This document shows positions 1-11,554 of a stretch of 64,000 nt of DNA, one piece after another. The translations under genes were made by a program, and so were the position numbers. Origin of the DNA: Isoetes taiwanensis (Eukaryota; Streptophyta; Lycopodiopsida; Isoetales; Isoetaceae); the NCBI GenBank assembly GCA_021234155.1, contig JAJEKV010000005.1:11863287-11927286 (forward strand), in the 5' to 3' direction. A model generated the notes under the pieces. It ran no database searches, was not told the DNA's origin, and saw nothing but the letters and a program-made list of their open reading frames with translations. The stretch's first letter is position 1, and each line of letters starts with the position of its first letter.

Positions 1-2100
1 GTATGTAGTAGTAGAAGTAGCTCAACATCAACACATCTATGCGTGCAAATGTGCGGCTTCTAAGTGCATACCAATCCTTCAATCCAAAGAGCATAATCCT
101 CTTTCTTTCCTAACCGGGTCAAGTATTTACATAGAAAAAAAATGCATACATATGCTATAATTTAATAAGATCTACTAAAACAACTTCGTTCCATGCAGCA
201 AATGCAAAAAAGGCCTCAAAAACTTAACACCCCATAAATCTCGTATCTCATTCAGATAATTATTTTGTCTTATCCGTATAGCAACTTATGTAGCGATCAC
301 ATGGCCAAGTTTTCTGCGGGGGCTGAAGCCCTGCTGCCCCGCGCTGAACTCTTGAACCTTGCAGCCGTTCGCATGCTGCTGAGTCTTTTTGTGTGCAAAA
401 TTTTCTTGTATCGTCTGCTGAAGTCACCCGGCTGGTTAAGCACTTCTCAGCCAGACAGAAAATTTACACTCAGCTCGCGCGCCGTGAGCGGCGCGATGCT
501 GAATGGAATTTTTTAAGCTGCTGATGAATGGCCCAGCGCTATTTCAGTGCGGAAAAAAAACTCCTTCATGTGAACGGCCCATAACTGCATTATGATGCTA
601 AGCCATATTGTTGTTGTACCAGATCTAAGCTTACGATATGTAGACTGTGGCAAATAAAACAAATGCCACAAGGAAATTTTCTTTTGTTTGGGTTTAATTA
701 TCTGTTATTTGGTTTCTGCCAAAGCCGCTGCTACTGTGTTCCAATATTAAGCCTAAATAAATAGGTCGGATTTTATTTAAGGTATGCCAAAGTCGGAGTG
801 TCGTAGTTGTTTGGCCGAAGCCATAAGCGGCATTCAACAGCTGGCTTTTGTTTTTGGTAAGATACCGGCATTCAACAGTGGGTCCCTTTTTGCTAAGGTT
901 TGATTGTATTCTGGCGCCATAGCCAAGCTTGTGCAATCTGATTTGTCAGCGGATTCTGCGAAAATATTTTGGTGGGCTAATTGAGCTCTATGGGAGAAAA
1001 ATTTTTTGTGTTGGAATTTTTCATGCCAGACATCGCCATTTGGATAAGCGTTTCATTTCTTCTAAGTGTTTCACTTTTGTTTCAGATTTATTAAATGCTC
1101 ACAGGGATTTTGGTTTTACAGAAATGCAACAACATGGGAAAGAACAACATATATGCTGGTTCTTCCAGTGCCATAGCAGAACTGCTCTCTGCAAGGCATG
1201 TGATAGCCTGCAACTCTTTTCCAGTCTTTTGTGATTTGAAAAGCATAGAGAGAGTTATGATTCTTTGAGGTTTCTAACGTTTTGGTCTTTCAAGGATATG
1301 TATCTGTGGCTTCTTCTGGAAATAAGCCCCTATTTTGCTTCTGGGCCCAATGAACCTGTTATAGCCCTATCAATGTGAAACTGAGGTCCGAAATGGGTAA
1401 TGATTCACTACTCACGTGCATGTTTATATTCATACCTTTTGCTAGTTGCTAACTATTTTTTCCCTGTGCTTAACCTCTTCCAGCTCCGGCATTTTTTATA
1501 GAGGATAAATAAGATTGCGGGCAAGGCAGTCTCAATCAGTGGCTTGAATCTTTTGTTATTTCCACATAAGAGATGTTGCGTATATCATCAACGGATTCCA
1601 AGATCTTCGAGGTAAGATGTTTTGAAATACCCTGAATAGCCTCGTCTTTTGGTTTTTAAGGCGCCAAATTTTCTTCTGGCAGTTCATTTGAGTCTTACGA
1701 ACATATTGCATAGCTCTGGGTATTGCAAAACAAATTGGGGTCGGTTAAGAACAGATGGCCGCAACCCAAAACTTGTCCCACTGTTTGCAGAGAGATAAAA
1801 CTAGAAAGCAGCGGATTTGAAGCAGGCAAGGCGGCCGTCCTTGGACATGCTTGGAGCGTCTGGCTATGCCGGAATAGGGATGCCGCAAGTGCCGAAGTAT
1901 GAAAGCCAGGTTTGCTTGCAGAAAGAAACAGAGCAGGATCAGCCAGGCAGGGAAGAGCAGAGCAAGAAATCATAGACCCAGGGATTGCTTGCAGAGCAAG
2001 AAAGGGGAATCATGACGTCACATGCTAACATCAGTTTTTTTCCAGGTGTCAAGCGTAGGTTTTTTTTGCATCAAAGAAAATAAAAAAAAAGGGAAAAGGA
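1..2100. other. Intergenic stretch, nothing recognised
   Basis: No reading frame here reaches about 110 codons, and none shows a domain I recognise. Composition is AT-rich with short homopolymers and no obvious tandem array. I see no tRNA or rRNA. It is best read as decayed intergenic DNA upstream of the AP2/ERF gene. Confidence 0.6.
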
Positions 2101-2275
2101 ACATGCTTTATATATGTCATGATATATTTGAACTGCTACATGAAAAAATGTTGTTAACTTGGACATGAGAGTGGGACTTTATTTAGAGATGTATATTTGA
2201 AATGCTATATGAAAAGAAGTTCGAAAAGAATTAAGTTAACACTACTTGTTGGTAGAAGAGAAGATCTTCTTATAT
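2101..2275 (+). repeat. Direct repeat, upstream copy (flanks AP2/ERF gene)
   Basis: This block recurs at about 3597-3755 in the same orientation. Shared text includes an 'aacttggacatg' run, 'gggactttatttagagatg' and 'ttgttggtagaaga', with scattered substitutions and small indels. The two copies bracket the AP2/ERF gene about 1.5 kb apart. They could be ends of an old insertion or a local duplication. Neither has TG...CA ends or a primer-binding site, so I do not call them LTRs. Confidence 0.6.
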
Positions 2276-2706
2276 ACATTTGAGACGAACGAGGCAAGTT
2301 GCATAGTTACAAAGTATGATTGTTGTAAGTCTCCCACAAGGATGCTCAAATTGCCCACAAGGATGCCCACAAGTAGCTAAGTTACAAATTATGCTTGACA
2401 TATGCACATGTGTTGTATTAAGTCTGCACGGCAAAGGCCCACAATGATGCTCAAATCAATAAAGTGTGGAAGTAGAAGGAGATGAGAGTCTACCTTGGCA
2501 TTAGGTGGGGCCAAGACAGACTCATTTTAATTTAGTCAAGGTTATGGGATATTGACGAAGCAACGAGAGCTCCATCATAAAACAGAAAGCAACAAAAGCA
2601 AAGAGCTAGAATGTCAATGAGGCAAAGAGCCGGCCAGATTGAAAATGTCAACAGAGAGGGCTGCATAAATGGGACTAGTGTTACTTAGATCCCAAAAGTG
2701 GGAGCT

Positions 2707-3186
2707 ATGGTGCAGAAACGAAGCAGAGAGGCAGTCCAAAATATTGAAGAAAGGGATTGTGTTCGTAAGAAGAGATACAAAGGAGTTAGAATGAGGTCGT
2801 GGGGTAGATGGGTCTCTGAAATCCGGGATCCACGCACTGGCTCTCGGATATGGTTGGGCAGCTTTGCCACACAGGAGCTTGCTGCACGAGCGTATGATGC
2901 TGCCCATTTTCGCATCCATGGCCCTGATGCTACCCTCAATTTTTCACTAGAGCCTTCTTCTGGCAATTTTACTGCAAAATCTGAGCTTTCAATTAGCCTT
3001 GATCTTCTTTCTCATCCTCGTAGCCCTGCTGAGGATTTTTTGGACCAAACCCAAGCCCAAATTGGTCTCTTATTTGATATGGCCCTTGCCATGCTTCTGC
3101 CTTTTGATCTTACAGTTTGCATCTGTAATCGAATTAGTGCCCAGCATGATACATTCTGGGAGCCTACTCTCTGGTCATATTCTTAA
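2707..3186 (+). CDS. AP2/ERF-domain transcription factor, DREB-type
   Basis: This is a nuclear transcription factor of the AP2/ERF superfamily, single exon. The frame is open from a GTG at 2698, but the first ATG is at 2707, giving about 159 residues. The AP2 domain covers roughly residues 20-80. It carries the [19 protein letters not shown] core, then the RIWLGSF strand and the [20 protein letters not shown] helix. The 'WVSEIR' block, with valine at the usual DREB position, points to the DREB rather than the ERF subfamily. DREB proteins typically bind DRE/CRT elements in stress-responsive promoters. The C terminus ends in [10 protein letters not shown], like the short aromatic tail of many small DREB proteins, so the gene looks complete. 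The 65 or so residues between domain and tail are hydrophobic and unrecognised. It is flanked by direct repeats. The domain call is very secure; expression is unknown. Confidence 0.88.
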   Translation: MVQKRSREAVQNIEERDCVRKKRYKGVRMRSWGRWVSEIRDPRTGSRIWLGSFATQELAARAYDAAHFRIHGPDATLNFSLEPSSGNFTAKSELSISLDLLSHPRSPAEDFLDQTQAQIGLLFDMALAMLLPFDLTVCICNRISAQHDTFWEPTLWSYS

Positions 3187-3596
3187 CTCTCTGCAGCCTC
3201 AAATCCTATCTATCAATTTACTATTTAGTATATCAGTTGCAAGAAAGTAAGCAGTTGTTTGAACAGTGAACATGGCAATAAATGCTTTTCAACCTAATGT
3301 CATGACAATTGATATTATTTTATGGGAATGTCCCCTTGCTTTGCATGCCATTTCAAAGAAACAAAGAATAAACTAGAAGTAGGGCAGCCTTGGGGCAAAG
3401 GGTCGGGCATGTTTCATATAGGAGATCCATAATCATTTTAACACTCTATCTTTTGTCTATACGGAGAAAATAAAAAACAAGGTGAAGAATTATTGATTGT
3501 CTATTAATTTAAACACTCTTTTGCAAATCTCTCCTAATGCCCAATATTTTAGGATATGGGTAAAAATTGGATGAGAGGTGGTGTGGGAATGGAACT

Positions 3597-3786
3597 TTGT
3601 TTTGAAATATATATTTGAACTATTGTGAAAAGAAGTTGCTAACTTGGACATGGGAATGGGACTTTATTTAGAGATGTATATTTGAAATCTATATGAAAAC
3701 AAGCTTGAAAAGAATTAAATTAACACTATTTGTTGGTAGAAGAAGAGATTTTCCCATGGCAATAAATGCTTTTCAACCTAATGCTA
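3597..3786 (+). repeat. Direct repeat, downstream copy plus adjoining short repeat
   Basis: Positions 3597-3755 match 2101-2275. Directly after, 'catggcaataaatgctttt' and following bases (from about 3754) repeat a block at about 3271-3300 just downstream of the AP2/ERF stop codon. So sequence from both sides of the gene is found fused here, which suggests a deletion derivative or partial duplication of the same locus. Confidence 0.55.
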
Positions 3787-4480
3787 TGGTTCTCTTCTTA
3801 TATAGAAGAGAACCATCATTATGGGGAAAGGGACGCTTGTTTTGGCGTCATGCCATTTTGGACATCAAATCTATCTATAGCCTGAGCCTTCTACGGCGCA
3901 AGCTTTCTTTGGCTCTGTCTGCTATATATCCATGTTGCTTGCTAGCATTCCTCATTGGCGTTTCCTCTGTGCTGAATTCTGTTTGTTCCAGAGTTCCTAC
4001 TGCTACTCAGGTCCTGTGTTCCCTAATTTTTACTCAGACGGATTGGGTCTCATGACATACCTGGTTCTTAAGGACCGTGATGCTCCTGATGATCTGATCC
4101 CAAAAACAAGTGTAGATCTTGCTTTTGTGGTTTCTATGCATCCTTGTTGCCCATGGCCTCTCTGTTCCTGTTCTTTGCAATTTCATTTGTCTATTTGATC
4201 AGTTCTCAGTGTTCTTGAGCAGTACTCTCGGGCATGACCCTGCTACATTGGCTACTTTTCGGTGGACCTGCTGCTGCTCACGATCTGCCTCAGCTCCTAA
4301 CCTCGCCCTGCTTCTAAAATCAGGCGGGTTTTGGCCACTTGGGGCGGTCCGACTACAGGTCGGCCGCTGGATTCTATCACAAGCGATCCCTACGTTCCAA
4401 AAAGCCTCCAGGGTTACCAGGTGCGGGTTTCCCCGCCACTTATGTTTTGTGGTTTGGGGTTTCGCGGGCCCGGTATCCCC
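3787..4480. other. Intergenic, nothing recognised
   Basis: Several overlapping open frames of 90-136 codons lie on the plus strand, but none shows a recognisable domain and they overlap in different frames. A GC-rich patch at about 4325-4470 precedes the tandem repeat. I see no gene. Confidence 0.5.
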
Positions 4481-4860
4481 TCCTTTATTATTTCTATTAA
4501 AAAGGTTTTTTGTTTGGCATAATTGTTAGGCCTACATGGGTTGTTGGCTTCTTTATTTTATTTTATTTTAATTTCTTTTTAGGTTGTTAGGGATTGTTTT
4601 GAATGCAGTAGAATTTGTATAGATCGTCCTTTATTATTTCTTTTAAAAGATTTTGCTTGGCATAGTTGTTAGGCCTAGATGAGTTGTTGGTTTTGTTTTT
4701 TAGATAGGGTGTTAGGGGTTGTTTGAATACAGTAGAGTTTGTATAGATCGTCCTTTATTATTTCTTTTAAAAGTTTGGTTTGGCATAGTTGTTAGGCCTA
4801 GATTGGTTGTTCGCCTTTTGTTTTTAGATAGGGTGCCAGGGGTTGTTTGTATTGTTATAT
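4481..4860 (+). repeat. Tandem repeat, about 2.7 copies of a 124-146 bp unit
   Basis: The phrase 'tcctttattatttct' starts at 4481, 4627 and 4751. Each occurrence is followed by an A/T run, 'ttggcata.ttgttaggcct', 'gttgtt', and then a 'gttaggg.ttgtttgaat.cagtag.' stretch leading to the next unit. Spacing is 146 then 124 bp, with indels in T-rich segments. Confidence 0.75.
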
Positions 4861-7800
4861 TCTAGGAGTTGGTTTTATGCCTTTCTAGGTTTGTCGAACA
4901 AAAAATCTTTTTGATGGATTTACGTCGTTTTCAGAGGTTTATAAGAATTGGTCTGCCTTTGTCGTGCAAGAATGTTTATCCAACTATAGATCATATTTAC
5001 CCATGCTTGCACAACTTTAGTTCCCACTTTATATGTTGTGAGTATTTCTGCACCTCAACTTTTCTATGATCTTTGTGGTGAGTTAAAGTATATGAGTGAT
5101 GATATTGTTGTCGTCCTTAGCTTGGAGGTAATTCAAGAAAGTTATTTCAGAGGATAGTATCTTGCTTCCATGTACCACATGGAAGAGTTCCTATCCATGA
5201 TGTATAGTTGGTAATTATACATGTTTTTACAACTAACATTTGATTTGGATTGTATAAATTTAGATGGCCATCATAGCGAGATGCTTCTTGTAGATGTTTT
5301 GTCTTTTGGATGCTTGCTTGGATCGTTCTTTAAGTTGATAAGCTTGGGTGGTTTGTGGTTTGGGTTTTTCGGTTAGGCATCTATTGTAATTTTTTGCTCT
5401 CTGCGTAGAGTGTGTTAGGTACTATTATTCCTTCCCGACCGCCATTTTATTTGTGATCAAAATTCTTGGCTGGTAGAGGTGTTGTCCATGGTTGCTTCGC
5501 TAGGTTGGTCTTTTTTGTTGCCTTTATAGATTCTTGATCCATTTTGATTTGTTAGGTTGATTCTTGTTTCTTGTATGATTGTATTCCTTTTTTCTTGGTT
5601 CTTCATGTTCTTGTATGTTGATATTCCATTTGGTAGTCCTTATGTTTGCACCATCTCCAGTTACAACATGACTCATTCTGTTGGTTACCTCATGTATGTC
5701 AACTATTGCATTGTTTCCTGTTTCTCCATGGTTTTTTCTTTTTTATAGTGGTGCCTTGACCACTTTACTCTAGAAACTCATTGAAACTTACAGGCTTATG
5801 TTCCAGGGACTAGTCGAGTCAACATGGATAGGGATTGGGATTAGTTCCAACTTGGCAACTACACAGTTCAATGACGGACTGACTTCTTTTTGTGGTGGTT
5901 TCCTAGGGCAGATCATGTGGCTTCATGGATTCAAACGACGTGTTTTTTTTAATCCATCACATCACTTCGGTATTTCTACCATGGTTAGTCATGTTATTAT
6001 AGATGCACTCTTCTTTGTTTTAATCATGATGCACCCTTCATATGTTTAGCATCAATTGTCTTAGTCTTGGTTCCTTAGGGTGTATAACTTAGTAGGTTTG
6101 ATTTCTGTCAGTTTTCCATGTGGTTTGTGTTCTGGATCGACCTTTGCATATAAACTTTGTCCACCATCTCCATAAGATTCTACATTTTCTCTCCTCTTGA
6201 GCTTTGCCTTAGCTACATTTCGTTATAGTAGGTGATTCGTGTCAGTTTGCCATGTGGCTTTTTATCTAAGCTTTTGAATCCCGTATCTTTATTGTTTCAC
6301 CCGTCATGGTTGTGGGCCTTTACATCTCTGTTTCCTACCACAATTAATCCTTTTCAAAAAGCTTTGCTTGCATAGTTAGGTAGACTTTTTTGCCTAGGAT
6401 CTTAGGTTTCTCCATCGTTGGTCTATTGGTACCATTTGTGGTGGTCGCTAATATTTGGTCATTTTACAGAGGTTTTACATTGGTGGCATTTTGTAAAATC
6501 ATTTGCCCATGTTTACATGGCTTTTACCAGAGCCATATCTCAGTTTGCATTCGCATTTATTATGGCTTGACCTGTTGGAGTTCTTGCTCAATTGATGTTT
6601 GTGAGTTTCAGTTGCATATTTTATGTTGTATTCTCTTATGTGGCTTGTTCCTTGTCATTGTTACGCCCACCCAGCCATGTGCGCCTTCAATTTTTTGACT
6701 CATTGATTTCTTTCCATTGCCATTATTCGTTCCCTTTACTACATCATTCATTATTCTCGTTTGTCCATTTTAGTTCCATTGGTCTTATTAAGCTCTAATG
6801 GCATTCCCTTTCTCGTTCCTTGTTAGTACTCACTCTTGCAGTTCGGGTTGTGTACGGGTTCCTTCACACTTCTTGTTACTCTGCTCTGCTCTGCTTGTCT
6901 CAATAGCTCCGAGTTGCTCCATCTGTTTTGCTTTTAGTGTTCTTGTCTCATGATTTTCTTAGTTGTAGTTTCTTCATTGCCCAATGCCTGATCGGTTCCT
7001 CTAGCCCTTGCCTTTCTCGTGGCATTCTCAGTCATAGTTTGTTCGGTTGCCCGATTTGTTCATCTTGCCCTTTAATTCCCAGAGAGGTTTCTATTGCCTT
7101 GAGTCTTATTCACCACCTCACTCTGCCTTGGTCGACATTTGATGGGTTTCTTTAGTTTTATGCAAGTTTCCTTCTTGTCGCTTCGTCTATACTAGTTTAG
7201 GCACCTGGAGACCTTGTCCTTTGCATAAGTTCCTTGGATCAATTTATGAACATTAGCACCTTCTTGAGAATGTTGTTTATTGTCTTAGCTTTACTGTTTG
7301 ACCATCCACTATCTGATCTCCACATTTTTTACCAAGCATCCCGTACATTATTCACTTCTCGGATATTTTCTTTCACGTCTAGTTGGTTCTTGCAGCCATT
7401 GGAATTTTGGCATGGCTTGTATCCTCGATATTGGCTAGGTTGTGCCTGTTTTGTAGATGTGTTCAACTTAGACTTGGCTTTCCTTGGTGTCCTTTGGCTA
7501 ATTTAACATTGTTGTGCCCATTGTGTCATTTGGTGTTATTGTTCTAGTTTATCACTTAGTTGGTGGTGTTCATTATGTTGTTCTCTCCATTATACATGTG
7601 TGATTTACATTGGAATTTAGTCTTTGATTTTTAGTGTTTTGTCATTATGGTTTTCGCTCTAGTTTGTTGGTACATTGATTCTTATGTTTTGTTATTCATG
7701 TGCTCTTTCTCGTGGTCGTAGTTCGTTGTGTGTTCGGTGCTCATGTCTGTTTATCTTCTACGCATTCCATTTTGCTCCCTAGTCTCGACTTTCTTATTTG

Positions 7801-7927
7801 TTAAAATATGGTTGGTTCGCATCGTCTTTAATCTGGTATCATCTTGTGATACGGTTTCAAGAGTGTTATTAACTCTATTTCCAAGTATTATGGGTTTTTT
7901 ATCCAACGTTGATTGGGAGCCATTGAT
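4861..7927. other. Strand-asymmetric T/C-rich tract without a recognisable gene
   Basis: About 3 kb of plus strand is conspicuously poor in A and rich in T and C, so many plus frames stay open for 60-100 codons without domains. Their translations are hydrophobic F/L/S/C-rich strings, which is what pyrimidine-rich DNA gives in any frame. The complementary strand would be purine-rich, as in the gag-pol sense strand of many retroelements. The tract may be a heavily mutated minus-strand retroelement, but I could not read a conserved motif in it. Confidence 0.4.
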
Positions 7928-8284
7928 TGGCGGCATATTCTTAGTATTGTGCCAGATCCATGGCTATTAATAATTTCCCAAAAATTCACCATGCCATTCC
8001 CTATATGGTCTCGATTGAAAATAGCATTTGCAGATTAAACCATAGCATTAAGAATTTCTACAAAACCATGGTCTCTCTGCTAAACCAGACTGCCTGTGCT
8101 AAGCCAAACCGCCCCAATCGACCCTGCACTGCTCCCCCAATCAATCCTGCAGTCAATCCAAAATTTCGAAATGCTTGAATCAATCCTGCTGCCAAAATCA
8201 ATCTTGCACAATCTCGGAATCAACCTCGGAATCAATCATCTTCATAGCAACTGAAAGCACCTGTACAACGTACAGACATGGCTG

Positions 8285-8325
8285 TTTACACCAGGGCTGG
8301 AGGATTCGAACCTCCGGGCCATGCC
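8285..8325 (-). other. tRNA-like T-arm / pol III B-box
   Basis: Read on the minus strand, this contains GGAGG-TTCGAAT-CCTCC, a perfect five-pair T-stem with a canonical seven-base TΨC loop. It includes the B-box GGTTCGAATCC. I could not fit a matching acceptor stem, D-arm or anticodon arm upstream, so it is not a complete tRNA gene. A tRNA-derived SINE remnant is possible; chance is also possible. Confidence 0.3.
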
Positions 8326-8423
8326 GGCCTCACCAGAACCCTTCTACTCTACTGCCATCTTACCTATCCTGCATAAAATGCTACAAGCAAGCAGCGGCAA
8401 ATCAAGTCAAACAGCAAACAAAG

Positions 8424-8512
8424 CCAGACATGCAAACAACAAACAGCAGCAAAGCTACAAGCAAACAACAGCAAAGCTACAAAGCTACAAGCAAACAACA
8501 GCAAAGCCTAGC
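8424..8512 (+). repeat. Short tandem repeat (CAAACAACAGCAAAGCTA)
   Basis: Units of about 20-27 bp built from 'agcaaacaacagcaaagct' are repeated three to four times. Both frames across it are low-complexity Q/K/T-rich strings, so its open frames are not evidence of a gene. Confidence 0.7.
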
Positions 8513-8539
8513 GCCGCCATAGCCGATGGCTTCAACCGC

Positions 8540-8668
8540 CAAAGCATCTGTGGGCTTCATCACCATACATCTGTGGGCTTCATCGCCACATCTGTGGGCT
8601 TCATCTTTTATGCAGTATACCAAATATCATTGGCCTTCATCGCCATACATCTGTGGGCTTCATCTATG
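8540..8668 (+). repeat. Minisatellite (CATCTGTGGGCTTCATC)
   Basis: The 17-bp core 'catctgtgggcttcatc' occurs at least four times with variable spacers 'gcca(ta)' or longer. Plus-strand frames stay open through it only because of the repeat. Confidence 0.75.
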
Positions 8669-8950
8669 GGCTCTCTGCTCTCTACCTGTGCTCCGCTACC
8701 CCAGCCAAAAAAAGAAGGGAGCATCCGTTTCTATCCACGCCCCAGAAAAACGGCCTCCAAAAAAAATTTATTCCTCCTACCATTTCGAAATAAAAGTCAT
8801 ATAAAAACCCAAAAAAGCAACATCACCTCTAAATGACATTAAGCACCTTAAACATAGCAAGATATCGATTTTTTATACAATATGCCACAGAAATCTTAGC
8901 CCAACCATGCGATCACAAATACCAAACTCAAACGTTGGAAGTTTATCACA

Positions 8951-10125
8951 AAGTGAACTCAAACAACAATTAACCTTCAAAGTCCAGCCTTTACGACTAA
9001 GCTCTCCACCCAACCGGGCTGTTCCAGAGCAAATGAGTTCCAGAGAAAGACTGGATTTATAGGTAAAAACAGATTAAGTTAACACTAAAGAATCCTCTTT
9101 AGCAAATTCTCAAATTTGTGGATAGGCCATGGATTTTGGGTTTTCCCAGATCACCGAGATCTGCCAGGAATTTCACAATTCAAGCTTGGTTTACCCTGCA
9201 AATAGAACCGAAGGGCGAAACCTTAGATAATAACTAATATAAATGCATGGGGATACCGACCCCGCCACGACCCAACAGATCACGACCCTGCTTTTTCAGA
9301 TCCGGAGCTGTGCTGGGTTCCAGTGCTAAATTCTACCTCAGAGAAATCATAAGTTCATGGCGGCTGGGGCTTCAGGGGATTAAAAATTGGGCTTGGCCTG
9401 TACAATAAAAGACAAGGATGAACACAGAAAGCCAAATACTATAACCACTGATTCCTCCAAGACATAAACACAAGCAATCCCCAAGCACGCATCAAATCCC
9501 CACCTTAGTTTTTCAGAATGCTTCTGCTTAAAATCGATTTGATCATCATCTTCTTGATTCAAGCTTCCTTCTCAGCCTTTCGCTTCAAACCCCTTCCGGT
9601 CTCTGCCTTATTTGCCGAATCTACCTTTTCTTCCTCTCATACTATCTAATCCTATTTGCTATAATTTTGCCTAATGCAGAAACCCCAACTGTCGATTTAT
9701 CCTGCTGCCAGCATTCCGCCAGATGCCGATTTCGCACGCTCAGGCCCTATTTGGTATGGCTTTTCTTACAGGCAGATTATGCTGCCTGATATCACAGCAT
9801 GGCCCACGATTTTGAAGCACCCAAAATAAGGATGCTCGCCAATTTACTTTAAAGTTTTATTAAGACTATTAACAATCTCAAAACGTTAGGCAATATCAAA
9901 ACGTCCTGTTACAGAACTTCATTGAGCTTCAACTTGCAAAATAGTACAAGATCTGGAGCAGAAGGTAAATCGTTTTCCTCTCATAATTAATATTTTACAT
10001 ATTTGTGCATTTGTTGTGCTTAAATGTTCATGGTGCATCAGGTATGTGCATTCATTTGCTCAAACTTTTGAGGGAATATAAATAGCTGGATTTAATACAT
10101 GTTGAGAGTTTTTACCATAACAAAG
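8951..10125. other. Intergenic, nothing recognised
   Basis: No frame above 60 codons has a recognisable motif. I see no tandem repeat and no RNA gene. Confidence 0.5.
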
Positions 10126-10202
10126 TCTGGTTTGGATTAAGACAAAGTCAAATGCTCTAGATAAATCTGGTTTGGATTAAGACAAAGTCAAATGCTCTAG
10201 AT
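10126..10202 (+). repeat. Perfect 40-bp-period tandem duplication
   Basis: A 37-bp segment beginning 'tctggtttggattaagac' and ending 'aatgctctagat' occurs at 10126-10162 and again at 10166-10202, separated by 'aaa'. The copies are identical, so the duplication is recent. Confidence 0.9.
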
Positions 10203-11554
10203 GCGTGGGGACTAGAAGTTAATTGGCGAAAGTGGCAGAGGTTGGGCAGTTAAAGCAGGGCATTAATTTTCTTTCTTTGTGTTTGTTGTAAGACAATTGA
10301 AAGCTCTAGATGTTAACTTCCCTTTGCTTCTGTACATCAGTTTTATTTGATGTTTTACAAACATTATGTTGGTTCCACTTTTCTGGTTCTAGATTTCATT
10401 TAGATATTCTTGCAAATATTCCAGGTTTCATGACTTTATAAGTGTTGAAAGTTAAACACATTTTCTAAGCATCTTAGCTCATTCTCGAACCAAGTGTTGT
10501 AGGTTTCTTCTTTTATCATATGCCATTTGATTAAACGTAAATTTAATAGTTGCACCAAAGAACATGCCCCCAAAAGGAAAGTTGGATTTATGCCCTCAAA
10601 AGGGAAGAGTATAAAGAAATTGTTAGCTGGCAATATGTTGGATTATTGAGTAAAGTGAAACTATTCTAAGAACTTCTACAACCACAGATTACTTTGAATG
10701 TTCCAAATTTATAGTAAGATTCTTTTAAGTGCATGGAGCAATTCAATATGGTCTAATAAGATGTAAGCATTTAATGTGTTTTTCTCATTGTTGCTTTTTG
10801 TATCAATGAGAAAATATTGAAATAGCATTCCACTCCTGCAATATACAAAAAAAATATATATGTCAATGTTATCCAAATGACATATCATCCTAACTTATGC
10901 TCGATAATGTAGTAAAAATGTAGTAAACATTAGTGGAATATTAGTGGAATGTGGTGAGCATTAATTAAGTAGCCTTTAATTAATGACATTAGCAAGGAGT
11001 TGAGGGTTTGTGGCCGAAAGGTAATCACAATCTGTTATTGGTTGGAATTGATATTAGCCAATGTTATATTATTTCATTGCTCATATTGGCAATTACTACA
11101 TGTAATGCATGTCATTTTGTATATTCATGTTAGATACCATGTTGCATTCCCTTTGTTTATAAACACAAAGCTAATACATTGATAATACTGTCATTAGACA
11201 ATTTCAATTACAAAAATAATTACAAAAGTATAATAATCTCCATTCTTGCCAGTATCGACATGCGATATTGTCGAAGTTGCACACAAGGACATTAAAGGCC
11301 GAAAAAAGCAGATGCGAGGACATTAGCCCGACAACGCCGGGCACACGTTTACTAGTCTTAATTCAAATTATATTTTGCTAACACAACATCCCGAAGGTCA
11401 CTAGGTTCGTTACACGACATGTAATATTCAGTCTCTGTTAACAATGGCATTTTAGCTCTCAAACTGGAACATTCATCTTTCAATATAAATGTTGTTCCAC
11501 TGCAGATTGGCTAACAAATGGCATTCTGAAGCTGCATATATTTTGTATGTATTC
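10203..11554. other. AT-rich intergenic DNA
   Basis: No coding or RNA feature is recognised. Local simple patches occur (a short A run then 'atatata' at about 10850; 'tagtaaa.at.tagt' repeats at about 10910-10950). Confidence 0.5.

Larger units (their letters stand above)
7928..8950. repeat. Dispersed repeat, copy 1
   Basis: The opening 'attcttagtattgtgccaga' is near-identical to 11668-11688. A block near 8870-8930 ('tatacaatatgccac.gaaatc.tag') resembles one at about 12483-12510. The interior diverges and here contains minisatellites and a tRNA-like segment. This is probably a non-autonomous mobile element family with two copies in the window, but the ends are not exactly defined. Confidence 0.4.

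Noticed and set aside
2537-3786. AP2/ERF gene as cargo of an LTR element
   Set aside because: The flanking repeats lack TG/CA ends, a primer-binding site and a target duplication.
8285-8325. Complete tRNA gene
   Set aside because: Only the T-arm fits; no acceptor, D or anticodon arms can be paired.
8175-8836. Three overlapping plus frames of 92-171 codons as a gene
   Set aside because: They run through two minisatellites and are low-complexity in every frame.
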